Assembly: GCA_016647705.1 (NCBI GenBank)
Contig: JAENRU010000170.1
Location: 496,001 to 560,000, forward strand
Origin: Eucommia ulmoides
Taxonomy: Eukaryota; Streptophyta; Magnoliopsida; Garryales; Eucommiaceae
Reading direction: 5' to 3'
DNA: 64,000 nucleotides
Part shown: one piece after another, positions 1-9,642 of the stretch
Numbering within the stretch: position 1 is the first letter of the stretch
Layout: each line of letters opens with the position of its first letter
Made by a program: the position numbers and the translations under genes
The notes under the pieces: model-generated
The model's database searches: none
What the model was told of the DNA's origin: nothing
The model's input: only the letters and a program-made list of their open reading frames with translations

Positions 1-96
1 GAACCACCACCATTAACCACTGCTACAATTAAAATTCTTACCTACTTAATATTAATTCGATGGATTTAATCTAGTTAATATTAATTGAAGAACTAA

Positions 97-515
97 TGTC
101 GAATCCCACACGGTTTGCGTTACTTGATCCTGAGCTTTACATAAAGTCCAGAGCAATCCACATCTTACAAGGTGTCTTGAGTTAGGTCCATTGGATTTTT
201 TCTACATTGTATTGACATCTTGGTATCGGAGCCTGACTTTTTGTCTGATGTTGGGCCTATTGAATCTTCCCAATCAATGGTGGACACCCCGATATCCGTT
301 CCCAGTGATTTGACAAAATGCACTCTGCGTGTGAAATGACGTGTTAAATCTCACATTCATGCCTCCCGATATCTATTCGCAGTAGTTTGACGAACTCTAC
401 TCGACACATGAGGGGGCACGTTGAATCCCATATCGCTTGTGTTGCTTAATCCTAAGCTATGTGTAAAGTCTAGGGCAATCTTCATCTTACAAGCTTTTTT
501 TCGAGAGTGAGTTTA
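97..515 (+). mobile_element. TRIM-like miniature LTR retrotransposon (decayed)
   Basis: Two related terminal segments face the same way: about 97-205, starting TGTCGAATCCCACA and ending TTTCTACA, and about 420-512, starting near GTTGAATCCCATAT. Just inside the first is TGGTATCGGAGCC (221-233), close to the usual primer-binding site complementary to initiator tRNA-Met. The whole is about 0.4 kb with no coding region, which is the TRIM layout. A closely related element lies in a SEC10 intron at 56178-56530. The second terminus loses similarity after about 515, so this copy is damaged and no target duplication could be fixed. Confidence 0.6.
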
Positions 516-539
516 CTAAAAACACTAATAAATGACGAA

Positions 540-3500
540 AAAAAGTTTGAGGTTAAAAGAATAAAATTGCCTAATTTCAAGGTATTCGTAATCATTTTTA
601 TTTTCCAAGATTAATATGAAGCAATTGATCAAAACTTAAAATTGTAAACTTTTGAAATGCTAGCTCACCTACTTTTATGAAAATCTTAAAATTGTTGAGT
701 TTTGCAAGGTTAGCTCATAAAAAACTTGATTTCGTTATTTCATAAAAATTTCAAAATCGTAAAATTTTGCAAGGTTATATAGCTCACAAAAAAACCTAAT
801 TCTACTATTTTTATTTCACGACATCATTTTATAGAGTAACAGAAGCAATTGAACAAAAATTCAAAATGATAAAATTTTTAAGGCTATTGCTCAACGAAAA
901 AAATTCAATTTCTCTACTTGTATGAACAACCCAAAATCATGGAATTTTGAAAGGTTACCTCACAGAAAACTCAATTTCGCTACTTCTAGGCCACACCACC
1001 ATTTTATAGAAAAACATAAACAATTGATCAAAAAATCAAAATCGTGAAATTTTGAAAAGTTATAACTTATAAAAAAACTCGATTGTGCTATATTTGTGAA
1101 AAACTCAAAATTGTGAAATTTGGCAATGTTATAATTCAATGAAAAATTCCAGTTTGGCAAGGTTATTTGTACTTTGACCCCGAACTTTTAAAGTGCAACA
1201 TTACTACCCATTCTTTTTTCAAGAGCTTTTCTGACTTTCATTTTTTATTGTGAGTGACGCATTAGCTTTATACAAAAAGATGGATGGTAAAATTAATAAA
1301 TCAATTTAAATTGGAATAATTTTAACTTTGCCCTTTGAGAAGAAAACATTTTTCTCCCAAGACATTTTCTTCAACTGTGAGTCATGTCTGTCCATATATA
1401 ACAACTCTGTCCAATTGGTAGAAATTTCACCAAAAGAACCTTCTCAACTATGATTTTCGTATTATGTGATCTCCCTGTCTTGTGTTCTTTAAAGGACCAA
1501 CATGGTAAAAAATAGTCCAAAATCTAGTCCAATCAGATGTATTTTGATTGATAATATAATTCATAATAACACCAATTGAAATCTCATATTAATTGTCAAA
1601 CTGCTCTGCCAGAGGCTCAAGTGAATTATATTAAACTGAATCACGTAGGATATGTCTCTCTTTGTTGAGAGTGATAGATTATTTCTTGCATACTCGTTAT
1701 TCACATATATGTCTCACTATACCCAATGAATACTTTTGAAGTCTAGTGGTTGGAGTACACTACTTAGTGTTATCAAAGCATAGTAATCCATACATATATC
1801 ATATAGTACCTTGTGTCAAAAGATCACGAACACATCACACCTCAGATATCTTATTTTGACATTGAGCAAAGCTACCATGTATGATATTAAAGACTATCAT
1901 ATTTGGTCTCTTACTACACTAGTAAATCTCATCGTCGTTCTTCTAGTATCTTACACTAATGCTTCTTTTAGTATCTTACATACACTAATGATTTGAGATT
2001 CACGAATCTTAAAGAGAAAACAACAGAACAAGCTAGCCAAAAATGTTGAAGACCACTTTTCAATAATCCAAAAAAATAAATAAATTAATTTCACTACTTT
2101 ATGCCACAATATTATTTTACAGAGTAATGAAAGAATTTGATCAAAAACTTAAAATAAAAAAAAAATTTGAAAAGTTATACCTTATCGTAAATATTCAAAA
2201 TAGTGATATTTTGAAAGAATATAGCTTAACGAAGAAACTCGATTTTGCAATTTTTATGAGAAACACTATTGTGAAGTTTCGCAATGCTATAACAAAAAAA
2301 AAAAAAAATCTCATTTTGCTACTTTCAAAATTCAAAATAGACAATTTTTTATAAGCTACTCACTGAAAAAAATTCAATTTTGCTAGTCTCATAGAAAGCT
2401 TGAAATTGTGAAATTTTACAAGGCTAACACATAAAAGAACCCAATTTTTCCATTTATATGAAATTTAAAATCAAGAAATTTTGAATGGCTTTAGCTCACC
2501 AAAAAAAACCTCAATTATGTTAATTCTATGAAAAACTCAAAATTGTAAAATTTTATGAGGTCACAAAAAAATCCACTTTCCCTACTTCTATGAAAATTTG
2601 ACATTGTGAAATTTTGAAAAACTATAGATTACATAAAAAATTCTATTTCTACGTGTATGAAACACTCGAAATTGTGAAATTTTACGGTTATAGCACACAT
2701 AAAAACTCGATTTTGCCATTTCTATGAAAAATTCAAAATCGAGAAATTTTGAAAAACTAGCTCAACAAAAAAAACTCAATTACGCTAATTTTGTGAAAAA
2801 CGCAAAATTGTGAAATTTTGTAAGGCTATAACTCACTACAATATACGATTTCGCCACTTTTATATGAAAAATTCTAAAATTTTGAAAGGTTGTAGCTCAC
2901 CTAAAAAATTCAATTTCTCTAGTTTAATAAAACACTTAAAATTGTGAAATTTTGCAAGGCCATAACTTACAAAAAAATTCGATCTGGCCATTTTGATGAA
3001 ATATTCAAAATTGAGAAATTATGAAATATTATAACTCACCCAAAAACTTGATTACGCTATTTTTATGAAACATTCGAAATTGCAAAATTTTACAAGATTA
3101 TAATTTTCAAAAAAAAAAAAAAAAATCGATTTCGCAACTTTTAGTAAAAATTCAAAATTGTGAAATTTTACAAGGTTACATAGCTCACCAAGCAAACTTG
3201 ATTTCATTACGTGTATGAAAAACTCGAAATTGTGAAATTTTACAAAGCTATAGCTCACAAAAAAAAAAAAAAAAAAAAAAAATCAATTTTGCTACTTTTA
3301 TGAAAAAATTGAAATCGTTAAATTTGAAAGCTTATAGCACATTGAAAAAGGTCAATTTTACTATTTTTATGAAGAACTCCAAATTATAAAATGTTGCAAG
3401 GTTATAGCTCACAAAAAAATTAGATTTCACTACTTTTATGAAATATACAAAATCTAAAGTTTTTGGATGGCTATAGTTCACCGAAAAACTCGATTTCGTT

Positions 3501-4590
3501 ACTTTTGTAGAAAACTCGAAATTGTGAAATTTTGCAAGGCTACAAATAAAAAAAAATATATATATTTCGCCATTTTTGTGAAAAAATCAAAATAAAGAAA
3601 TTTTGAATGGATTTACCTCACCGAAAAAACTTGATTTCGCTACTTTTATGAAAAACTAGAAATTGTGAAATTTTGCAAAGTCATAGCTCTTAAAAAAAAC
3701 GATTTCGCTACTTTTATGATAAAATCAAAATCGTGAATTTTTTAAAGGCTATAGTTGACCAAAAAAACTTAATTTTGTTATTTTTACAAAAAAAATCCGG
3801 TTATAGCTCAAAAAAATTCGATTTCGCTACTTTTAGAAAAAAATCGAAATTAAAATTTTTTGATGGGTTATAACTCACCGAAAAAACTCAATTTTGTTAA
3901 TTTCTAAATGTGAAATTTAACAAGGCTATAACTTACAAGAAAACCCAATTTTGCTACTATATTAAAAAATTCAAAATTGTGAAATTTTGAAAGACTATAT
4001 CTCAACGAAAAACTCGATTTGCTACTTTTATGAACACTCGAAATTGTGAAATTTTACAAGGTTATAGTTTGCAAAGAAGTCCAATTTCATAACTTTTATT
4101 AAAAATTCGAAGTCATGAAATTTTGAAAGACCATAGTTCACCGAAAAAATTCGATTGAACTATTTTTACGAAAAACTTGACATTATGAAATTTTACAAGG
4201 CTTATAAACTCACAAGATAACCCGATTTCACTACTTTTATGAAAAATTTGAAGTCGTAAAATTTTGAAAATCTATACCTCACCGACTCGATTTCACCACT
4301 TTAATGAAAAACACGAAATCATAAAATTTTGCAAGGCTATAATTCACAAGAGTACCCGATTTTTCTATTTTTATGGAAAATTAAAAATCGTAAAATTTTG
4401 AACGGCTATATTTCAACGAGAAAACTCAATTTTGCAACTTTTATGAAAAACAAGAAATGGTAAAATTGTATACCAAAAAAAAAAATATGATTTCACTCCT
4501 TAGTGAAAATTCAAATTCGTGAAATTTTAAAAGGTTGTAATTCACCAAAAAAACTCGATTTTGCTACTTTTATGAAACACTCGATCATGA
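540..4590. repeat. AT-rich tandem array of alternating A/B monomers
   Basis: A degenerate unit of about 66-70 bp repeats through most of this stretch: a gatttcgctacttttatga part, an aaaattgtgaaatttt part, then an aggctatagctcac part. Neighbouring monomers alternate. Type A reads about aactcgaaattgtgaaattt, then gcaagg...tcacaaaaa. Type B reads about attcaaaatcgtgaaattt, then gaaagg...tcaccgaaaa. The true period is therefore a dimer of about 135-140 bp, giving roughly 18 dimers from 2040 to 4590 and a few more in 540-1190. In the first part some units carry an extra segment of about 35 bp including ccattttatagaaaaacat. Open frames here are low-complexity translations of the repeat, not genes. 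Confidence 0.85.
1190..2040. other. Non-array interval inside the tandem array; no gene seen
   Basis: The 66-70 bp monomers stop near 1190 and resume near 2040. The interval between is ordinary AT-rich sequence with no long frame and no recognisable coding similarity. It may be an insertion into an older continuous array, but I could not define terminal repeats or a target duplication. Confidence 0.5.
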
Positions 4591-5051
4591 AGTGATAAAA
4601 GATCAAGAACTCCAAGGGCATCTCTTTTCTGGACAAAATACGAATCGTGTTATTCCATCTCTTGAAAAATGAGACAAAAATTAGAATGACTCATTCGGAA
4701 TCGCCTCCAAAATAAGTTTTCATTGTAAAGTGGGGTTTCACAGAAATCATCACGATAGAGTCTTTAACGTCCATCAACTCTACCACGATCGATAATGTTG
4801 TGGCCTTGAACAAAACCACGACGACTTATTAACTTTCTACTACTGGCTAATAACTGACTCTCCCTGACCATAGTTGCTAATGGGATCGAAGTAATCATCA
4901 TAATCGTCAAAAATGAAAAAATCGCTGACAATGCTACGAAACATAGAATGATATTAACAAAAACAACAAACGAGTTGGGAAAAATGAAGTAAAGATTGAT
5001 GTTTTTTTGAGAAGAATTAATTATATTTATAGATGGATTTTGGCAGATCAA
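4590..5051 (-). pseudogene. PIF/Harbinger transposase, N-terminal fragment (decayed)
   Basis: Read on the minus strand from about 4870 down to 4590, one frame gives a run resembling the N-terminal region of plant HARBI1/ALP1-like transposases: SSRKLISRRGF, then LYRDDFCETPLYNENLFWRR, then FRMSHSNF and HDSYFVQKRDALG. In the family this region precedes the DDE nuclease, which is absent here. Two in-frame TAA codons interrupt it (minus strand, 4764-4766 and 4650-4652), and the frame runs straight into the tandem array at about 4590. The upstream part of the open frame (about 4900-5051) is hydrophobic and I do not recognise it. The identification is from remembered family patterns. It fits with several TTA/TAA-flanked MITEs elsewhere in the window. 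Confidence 0.65.
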
Positions 5052-5064
5052 TACTAAATTTTGA

Positions 5065-5245
5065 ATTTAATAATTGGCCATAAAATTTAAATTTCTAAAT
5101 TTACTTTGGCAACAAAATTTAACTTTCCAAATTCAAATTTAGCGATAAAATTTAAATTTAAAAATTCAAATTTGGCGGTACAATATAAATTTTGAAATTT
5201 GAAATTTGAACTTTAAAATTAAATAAAAAATTCAATTTAGTGGTT
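5065..5245. repeat. Short degenerate tandem repeat
   Basis: About four loose copies of a unit near 40 bp, built around tttggcaataaaatttaaat with AAATTTAAATTT-type filler. No coding potential. Confidence 0.5.
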
Positions 5246-5264
5246 GAAAAATTCAAATAAAAAT

Positions 5265-5480
5265 GCCTATTTGGGTGGGAGTAAAAATATATATTTTAAG
5301 TAGGCAAATTACTTTACAAAAAAGCATTTGATTCATTAGCCTAGTCCAAATGCCTAAATGGGTTGGAGTTGCTCTTAACAGTTTAGAGTAGAGAGGAGAC
5401 AAGAAATGAGCATAGAGAAGAGAGAAGGGGGGCAATTTGTTAATAGCTAGCTATTTTTTTTGAGGTATTTGTTATAATTT
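5265..5480. repeat. Dispersed repeat shared with 28735-28940
   Basis: This segment contains cctatttgggtgggagt, aagtaggcaaa, ggttggagttgctcttaaca, a GA-rich stretch and ttgttaatagctag in the same order as at 28735-28940. Shorter versions without the GA-rich end occur at about 15060-15160, 20530-20640, 23335-23440 and 26155-26260. GAGCAACTCCAACCC on the opposite strand resembles the end of known plant MITEs, but I could not pair two inverted ends. Confidence 0.65.
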
Positions 5481-6960
5481 AACCCCATATATATATAATT
5501 ATGATATAATTAAATATTTGATCTAAATTGTTAGACCAAAATCAATCCAATGATCGAAAATATCTATAATAGCTCAGCCCTTAGATCTAATGCAAGGATT
5601 GAAAATATCTCCTGAAATTGTTTAATGTTGACTAATCTAATCCAAAGGTCCAAAATGTCTCAATTGTAAAATATGTTGTGATTTATATAAGTTTGCCCAA
5701 TTGGCACATCACCCCCACAAACTTATGCAATGTTATTATTACATCTCTTGATTATACTTTTACCCAAAATGTTATAAAATGATAGAATATTATTTAAATT
5801 ATATTTATTACTCCTAAATTAATAGAAAATTGTGAACATACTAGATAATTTGACCAATGGGTAACTTATAATTTAAGAAAAGTATCATGAATTATGATGA
5901 AAATTAAAACTAATTTATAAAATATATACATGTATAATAGATTATTCTAAATAAAACAAAAATTGGGTATTACAGCACAAATAAGATAGGGTAATGGTCA
6001 TGCCTGTCTATCTGTACACTTGTCTAGTTAGGTGTTTGTGTTTGTTCCTTAGCAGTTGGGGAAATCAACTGTCAACTTCAATAGAGAGTCTGTTCTTGTA
6101 ACCTTTAACTAGAATCTGATGTGTATTTCGTTTTTTTTTTTTATTAAGTTATAAAAGCGTGGTTGGTCTTTGGCCGTACGTATGGTGAATTTTACTTTTA
6201 TTTATGGTACATCTATGTGCATCAAGTTGCTATCAATAGTGTATGCATGTTGAACAGTGGCATCACTAATTGATTAGCAAACAGTCAAGCCATCACAGGT
6301 GCAAAAAATTCGAGTTGGGAATTAAGTCTACGACAACAATCATCATGGTATATAACCCATATAAACCAAGAAAGAAAGTGTTACAAATGAAAATACAAAA
6401 ATAATATTTTGCTTCATATTGTTTCTCAATATATTTTAATTTATTATAAGGTTTTTAGTTATTTTGGACAAATGTGGTGTTGACGATTTTTATACCTTAC
6501 GGAGGATGTGAAATCAAAGGAAAATAGATATGAGCACAGATTGCATCTTAGAACCATTATTTTCCATCAATATCTTCATATGAGGAGGCAATAGTGATTT
6601 TAAGATAACATCTATGTGCCTCTTGTTATTATATAAGCGAGATGTTTCAACTCATTTATTTAAATTTCATTGTTCATTATTATTATTCTTTATACTGATT
6701 TATTTTGCTTGTATTTTCTATAACAAATAATTAAAAAACAAAATTATTTTTAATAATGGGAAGAAATATTCCTTAAAAATAGTTAAGATTCTATATTTTC
6801 TTTTCTTTTTTTGTAATAATATGTTTAAAAAATAAAGAAGGGTACAATGATAAATTATATTTTATCCTTATGGTTATACTATTTTGTATTTATCCGCTAT
6901 AATATTTTTTTCACCACTACTTGTATTTGTAGACTAAAACAATTAAAATTTAGGAAAATT
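5481..6960. other. AT-rich intergenic DNA, no gene seen
   Basis: No frame here has coding character, and no splice-site-flanked exon or family similarity was recognised. Confidence 0.6.
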
Positions 6961-6964
6961 CCTC

Positions 6965-7240
6965 GAAGTGTTATTTCCTCTTCATCTCCCCCCAACCCCG
7001 CTCCATCCGTTCCCCTGCCGACCACTGCACCATTGCGTCGATCAACAGCCACCATCGTTCCTCTTGTTCTGCTCTCCATCCCCATCCCTTCCCTGCTTCA
7101 CTTCCTGTTCTTCTCCGTCGCCCACCCCCACCCCCACCCCCACCCCCACCGCCTGCTCTGTTTCTCATCCAAAAAGATCCCCTGTTCCCACTCCCCTCTC
7201 TTTGCGATGGTCATTGAAGACAAAAAATAAATAAAAAAAC
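6965..7240. repeat. Pyrimidine-rich island with (CCCCCA)n microsatellite
   Basis: An abrupt C/T-rich island in AT-rich DNA, with CACCCC repeated around 7126-7150. Frames on both strands give only proline/serine/histidine or glycine/arginine low complexity, so none is called as a gene. Similar islands appear inside several MITE-like repeats in this window, for example 24290-24410 and 40150-40270. Confidence 0.6.
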
Positions 7241-7432
7241 CTTGTGGACCATTAAATTTCGGACCATTTTTTGTCTGAAATTTCATCTTTGTTGAGGACC
7301 TTGACAAAGAATAAAACCTTTGTCGACGTCTTTTGCTTCTATAGAAACGAAAGGCTTTAAAAAGAATGTTGAAGACCCGACCGACAATGGACCCGGCATT
7401 GCTTTCGAAGCTATACAGAAAATGCAGCAAAC

Positions 7433-7600
7433 CACATTTTAAATCACTATAATTTTATATTATATAATATTTCTAATAAATTAATAATTTATTTTAAAAT
7501 ATCTTACACAAATCTATTTACATTTTAAATTATTATAATTTTATATTATATAATATTTCTAATAAATTAATAATTTATTCTAAAATATCTTACACAAATG
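7433..7600. repeat. Tandem duplication, about 83 bp x 2
   Basis: The segment beginning cattttaaat and ending atatcttacacaaat occurs twice in a row with only a few differences (near 7448, 7495 and 7580). The high identity implies a recent local duplication. Confidence 0.85.
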
Positions 7601-7807
7601 GACAAAAAATTCACAAATCTATTTAGGACAAAAAATTCATACCTCATTTCTGAGATAGTTAAATTAAATTATTTTTTAAATTTTATATTTATAATTAATT
7701 GATATTTTTTATATTAAACAATTATAATATTTTTTACTATTTAGATAATAAGAGATATATTCGATTTTTAATTTAAATTTTGTTGAGACACCAAAAATCT
7801 CTCGACA

Positions 7808-7809
7808 AA

Positions 7810-7844
<35 letters not shown>

Positions 7845-7880
7845 CGTATACATATATACATGTAGATGTATATGTATATG
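7808..7880. repeat. TA/CA-TG microsatellite
   Basis: (TA)n grading into TATG/TATAC alternation. It has no other feature. Confidence 0.85.
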
Positions 7881-8059
7881 TTATAGAAGAAAGGGTAACG
7901 ACTTGTTTCTTTTATTAATAATATATTCAGTATTTATACAAGAAATCATGAATAATTAAAAAAAACATAAAAAAAAGTAAAATTGGAATACTCTATTTTC
8001 CAGTTCCGTAATCTCCTATATATGTACAGAAAATGCAGCTGTCTCTTCAAGACATATGG

Positions 8060-8640
8060 CTGGGGCTTTAGAGAGAGAGAGAGAGTTCAGGCGGGTCACA
8101 GGTTGGGCGGTGGTCGGGCGGTTTCGTTGGTGATTTCGCACAAAATCCCCGCTTCATTTCCGGAACAGCGGCCGCAACTCCACCGGAGATGTCCATCCCC
8201 CTGCTTCTTTCTCTCTCTCTCTCCCTATATTTCTCTCTCTATCTTCTGGGTGTGTATATTTCTCTCCCACGCCCACAACAGTCACTCCTGCTCCATCTCC
8301 ATCTCCATCTCCGACGACCCACCCACATCCCTGCTTCATCTCCATCTCCAACGGCCACCGCCGTCACCGCCGATACAACCACCACTCGATCTTCCTTCCC
8401 CCCGCCGGAGAGACCGTGGTTAATGGATCCGGGTTTGGTCAGTCGTCGTCCATCGTCGTTAATCTGTGGATCTGGGTTTGTGGTGTGGTGGACGTGTTGT
8501 CGTGGTGGTTCGCCGTCGTTGTCTCCGGGAGGGAAGAGGGGCGAAACAGAGTTGGGGGTGGGGGCCTGGGGCACGAACCAGCTGAAGTGTGAGGTGGAGG
8601 GGGCTTGGAAGAAAAAGGAAATACATTTTTTACCCTTGTA
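8060..8640. other. GC/CT-rich island, no convincing gene
   Basis: This stretch contains GAGA and CTCT microsatellites (8069-8088, 8210-8245), repeated CATCTCCATCTCC and GT/CG-rich sequence. Frames up to 150 codons exist on both strands but are biased, overlap one another and have no recognisable domain. It could be a transposon interior or a relic promoter/5' exon. Confidence 0.45.
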
Positions 8641-8900
8641 AATTTCATTATGGACCCTTAAAATTTTGAATAACTTCCTAAATTATCCGCTGAGTTAATT
8701 GAGTATGATTTATTTAATTTGAAGGGCATAAATATCATTTAACACTATTTAATGAATTTCTGTTGACCGTCAGAGTTAATAGAAAATTTAATTGTTGCAT
8801 TTTAGTCCAAAATCACATGAGAGTAAATGGTGACAAAAATACCACAAGAGAACAAAATGCCAAATGACCAAACCACAGGGATAAAGTATTAATTAATCCT
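8630..8900. repeat. MITE-like dispersed repeat (ACTTTACCC family)
   Basis: Reading the minus strand from about 8900: AATACTTTATCCCTGTGG, then ATTTTGTTCTCTTGTGG, then GGACTAAAATGCAAC. The copies at 14866, 20335, 23130, 25965 and 28555 (plus strand) follow the same order: ACTTTACCCCCTGTG, GCACTTTGTC, ACTAAAGTGCA. Non-coding. Confidence 0.5.
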
Positions 8901-9642
8901 ACATATATATATAAATATATATATATAACTTTTTTTTTTTTTTTTTTTGAAAAATCTTTATGATATATTAAATACTAGTGTTTAAAATTGTCAGGTTTAT
9001 TTTTAAGAAAAACATTCAACCGTAGAACAATTAATTAATTATGTACATACTTCAGCTAAATCAACGAAAAAAAATACAATTGAGAGAGCTATGTTCCAAA
9101 CAATAACTTTCATTTCAGGCTTTAGTTTTCACGAGCCAAACTAATTTCACTTGTATAAATAAAAAATTTATTTCAATAGACTTTTACAACCCAAATAAAA
9201 ACAAATTCTAAACAAAAAGATAGAAGTATAGATTCAACCATTATCTATCTCATGGTTACATCCTCCATCCTAACTGAATTGGAACAACCATGGCATATCA
9301 CTCTCTTCTGCTAACATAAATAAAATAGAAAATATATTAGTAATTTTGACATAATTCAACCATTATTTATATAATTAATAATAAATAGTGAAATTGGAGT
9401 GCAACGGGATATTTTGAAATGCTAGTTGTTCAAACAAATAATCATCCCAAATTAAAATTGTGAGTTTTTTTTTTTTTTTTTTTCTGAAAGCTTGAATTTG
9501 TTTATATTCGTTTAACTGGGAAAGGTAACAAATAAGAGCAAATGAAAAGAAAGTAAATGAGCAATGTTATTTAAAAATAAAAATAAAAATTGAAATAACT
9601 AATGTTCATTACCAATTAAATAACTCACCTTTAATGCTAATT
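8901..9642. other. Downstream flank of the RLP relic, no gene seen
   Basis: AT-rich, with poly-T runs at 8931-8949 and 9467-9483. This would be the 3' flank of the minus-strand RLP. No gene was recognised. Confidence 0.5.

Noticed and set aside
960..3258. Short open frames within the AT-rich array with repeated peptides such as KFHNFEFF
   Set aside because: They are translations of the 68-bp repeat unit in one phase, interrupted in most monomers, with no start context or splice structure.
540..4590. CRISPR-like array
   Set aside because: Repeats are contiguous and degenerate with no unique spacers, and the window is a plant nuclear genome.
6847..7430. Overlapping frames up to 127 codons on both strands
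   Set aside because: Proline/serine/histidine-rich or glycine/arginine-rich low complexity caused by C-rich microsatellites; several frames overlap on the same DNA.
7983..8648. Frames of 110-150 codons on both strands
   Set aside because: Biased composition from CT/GA and CATCTCC repeats, no domain, and no support from splice sites or conservation visible here.
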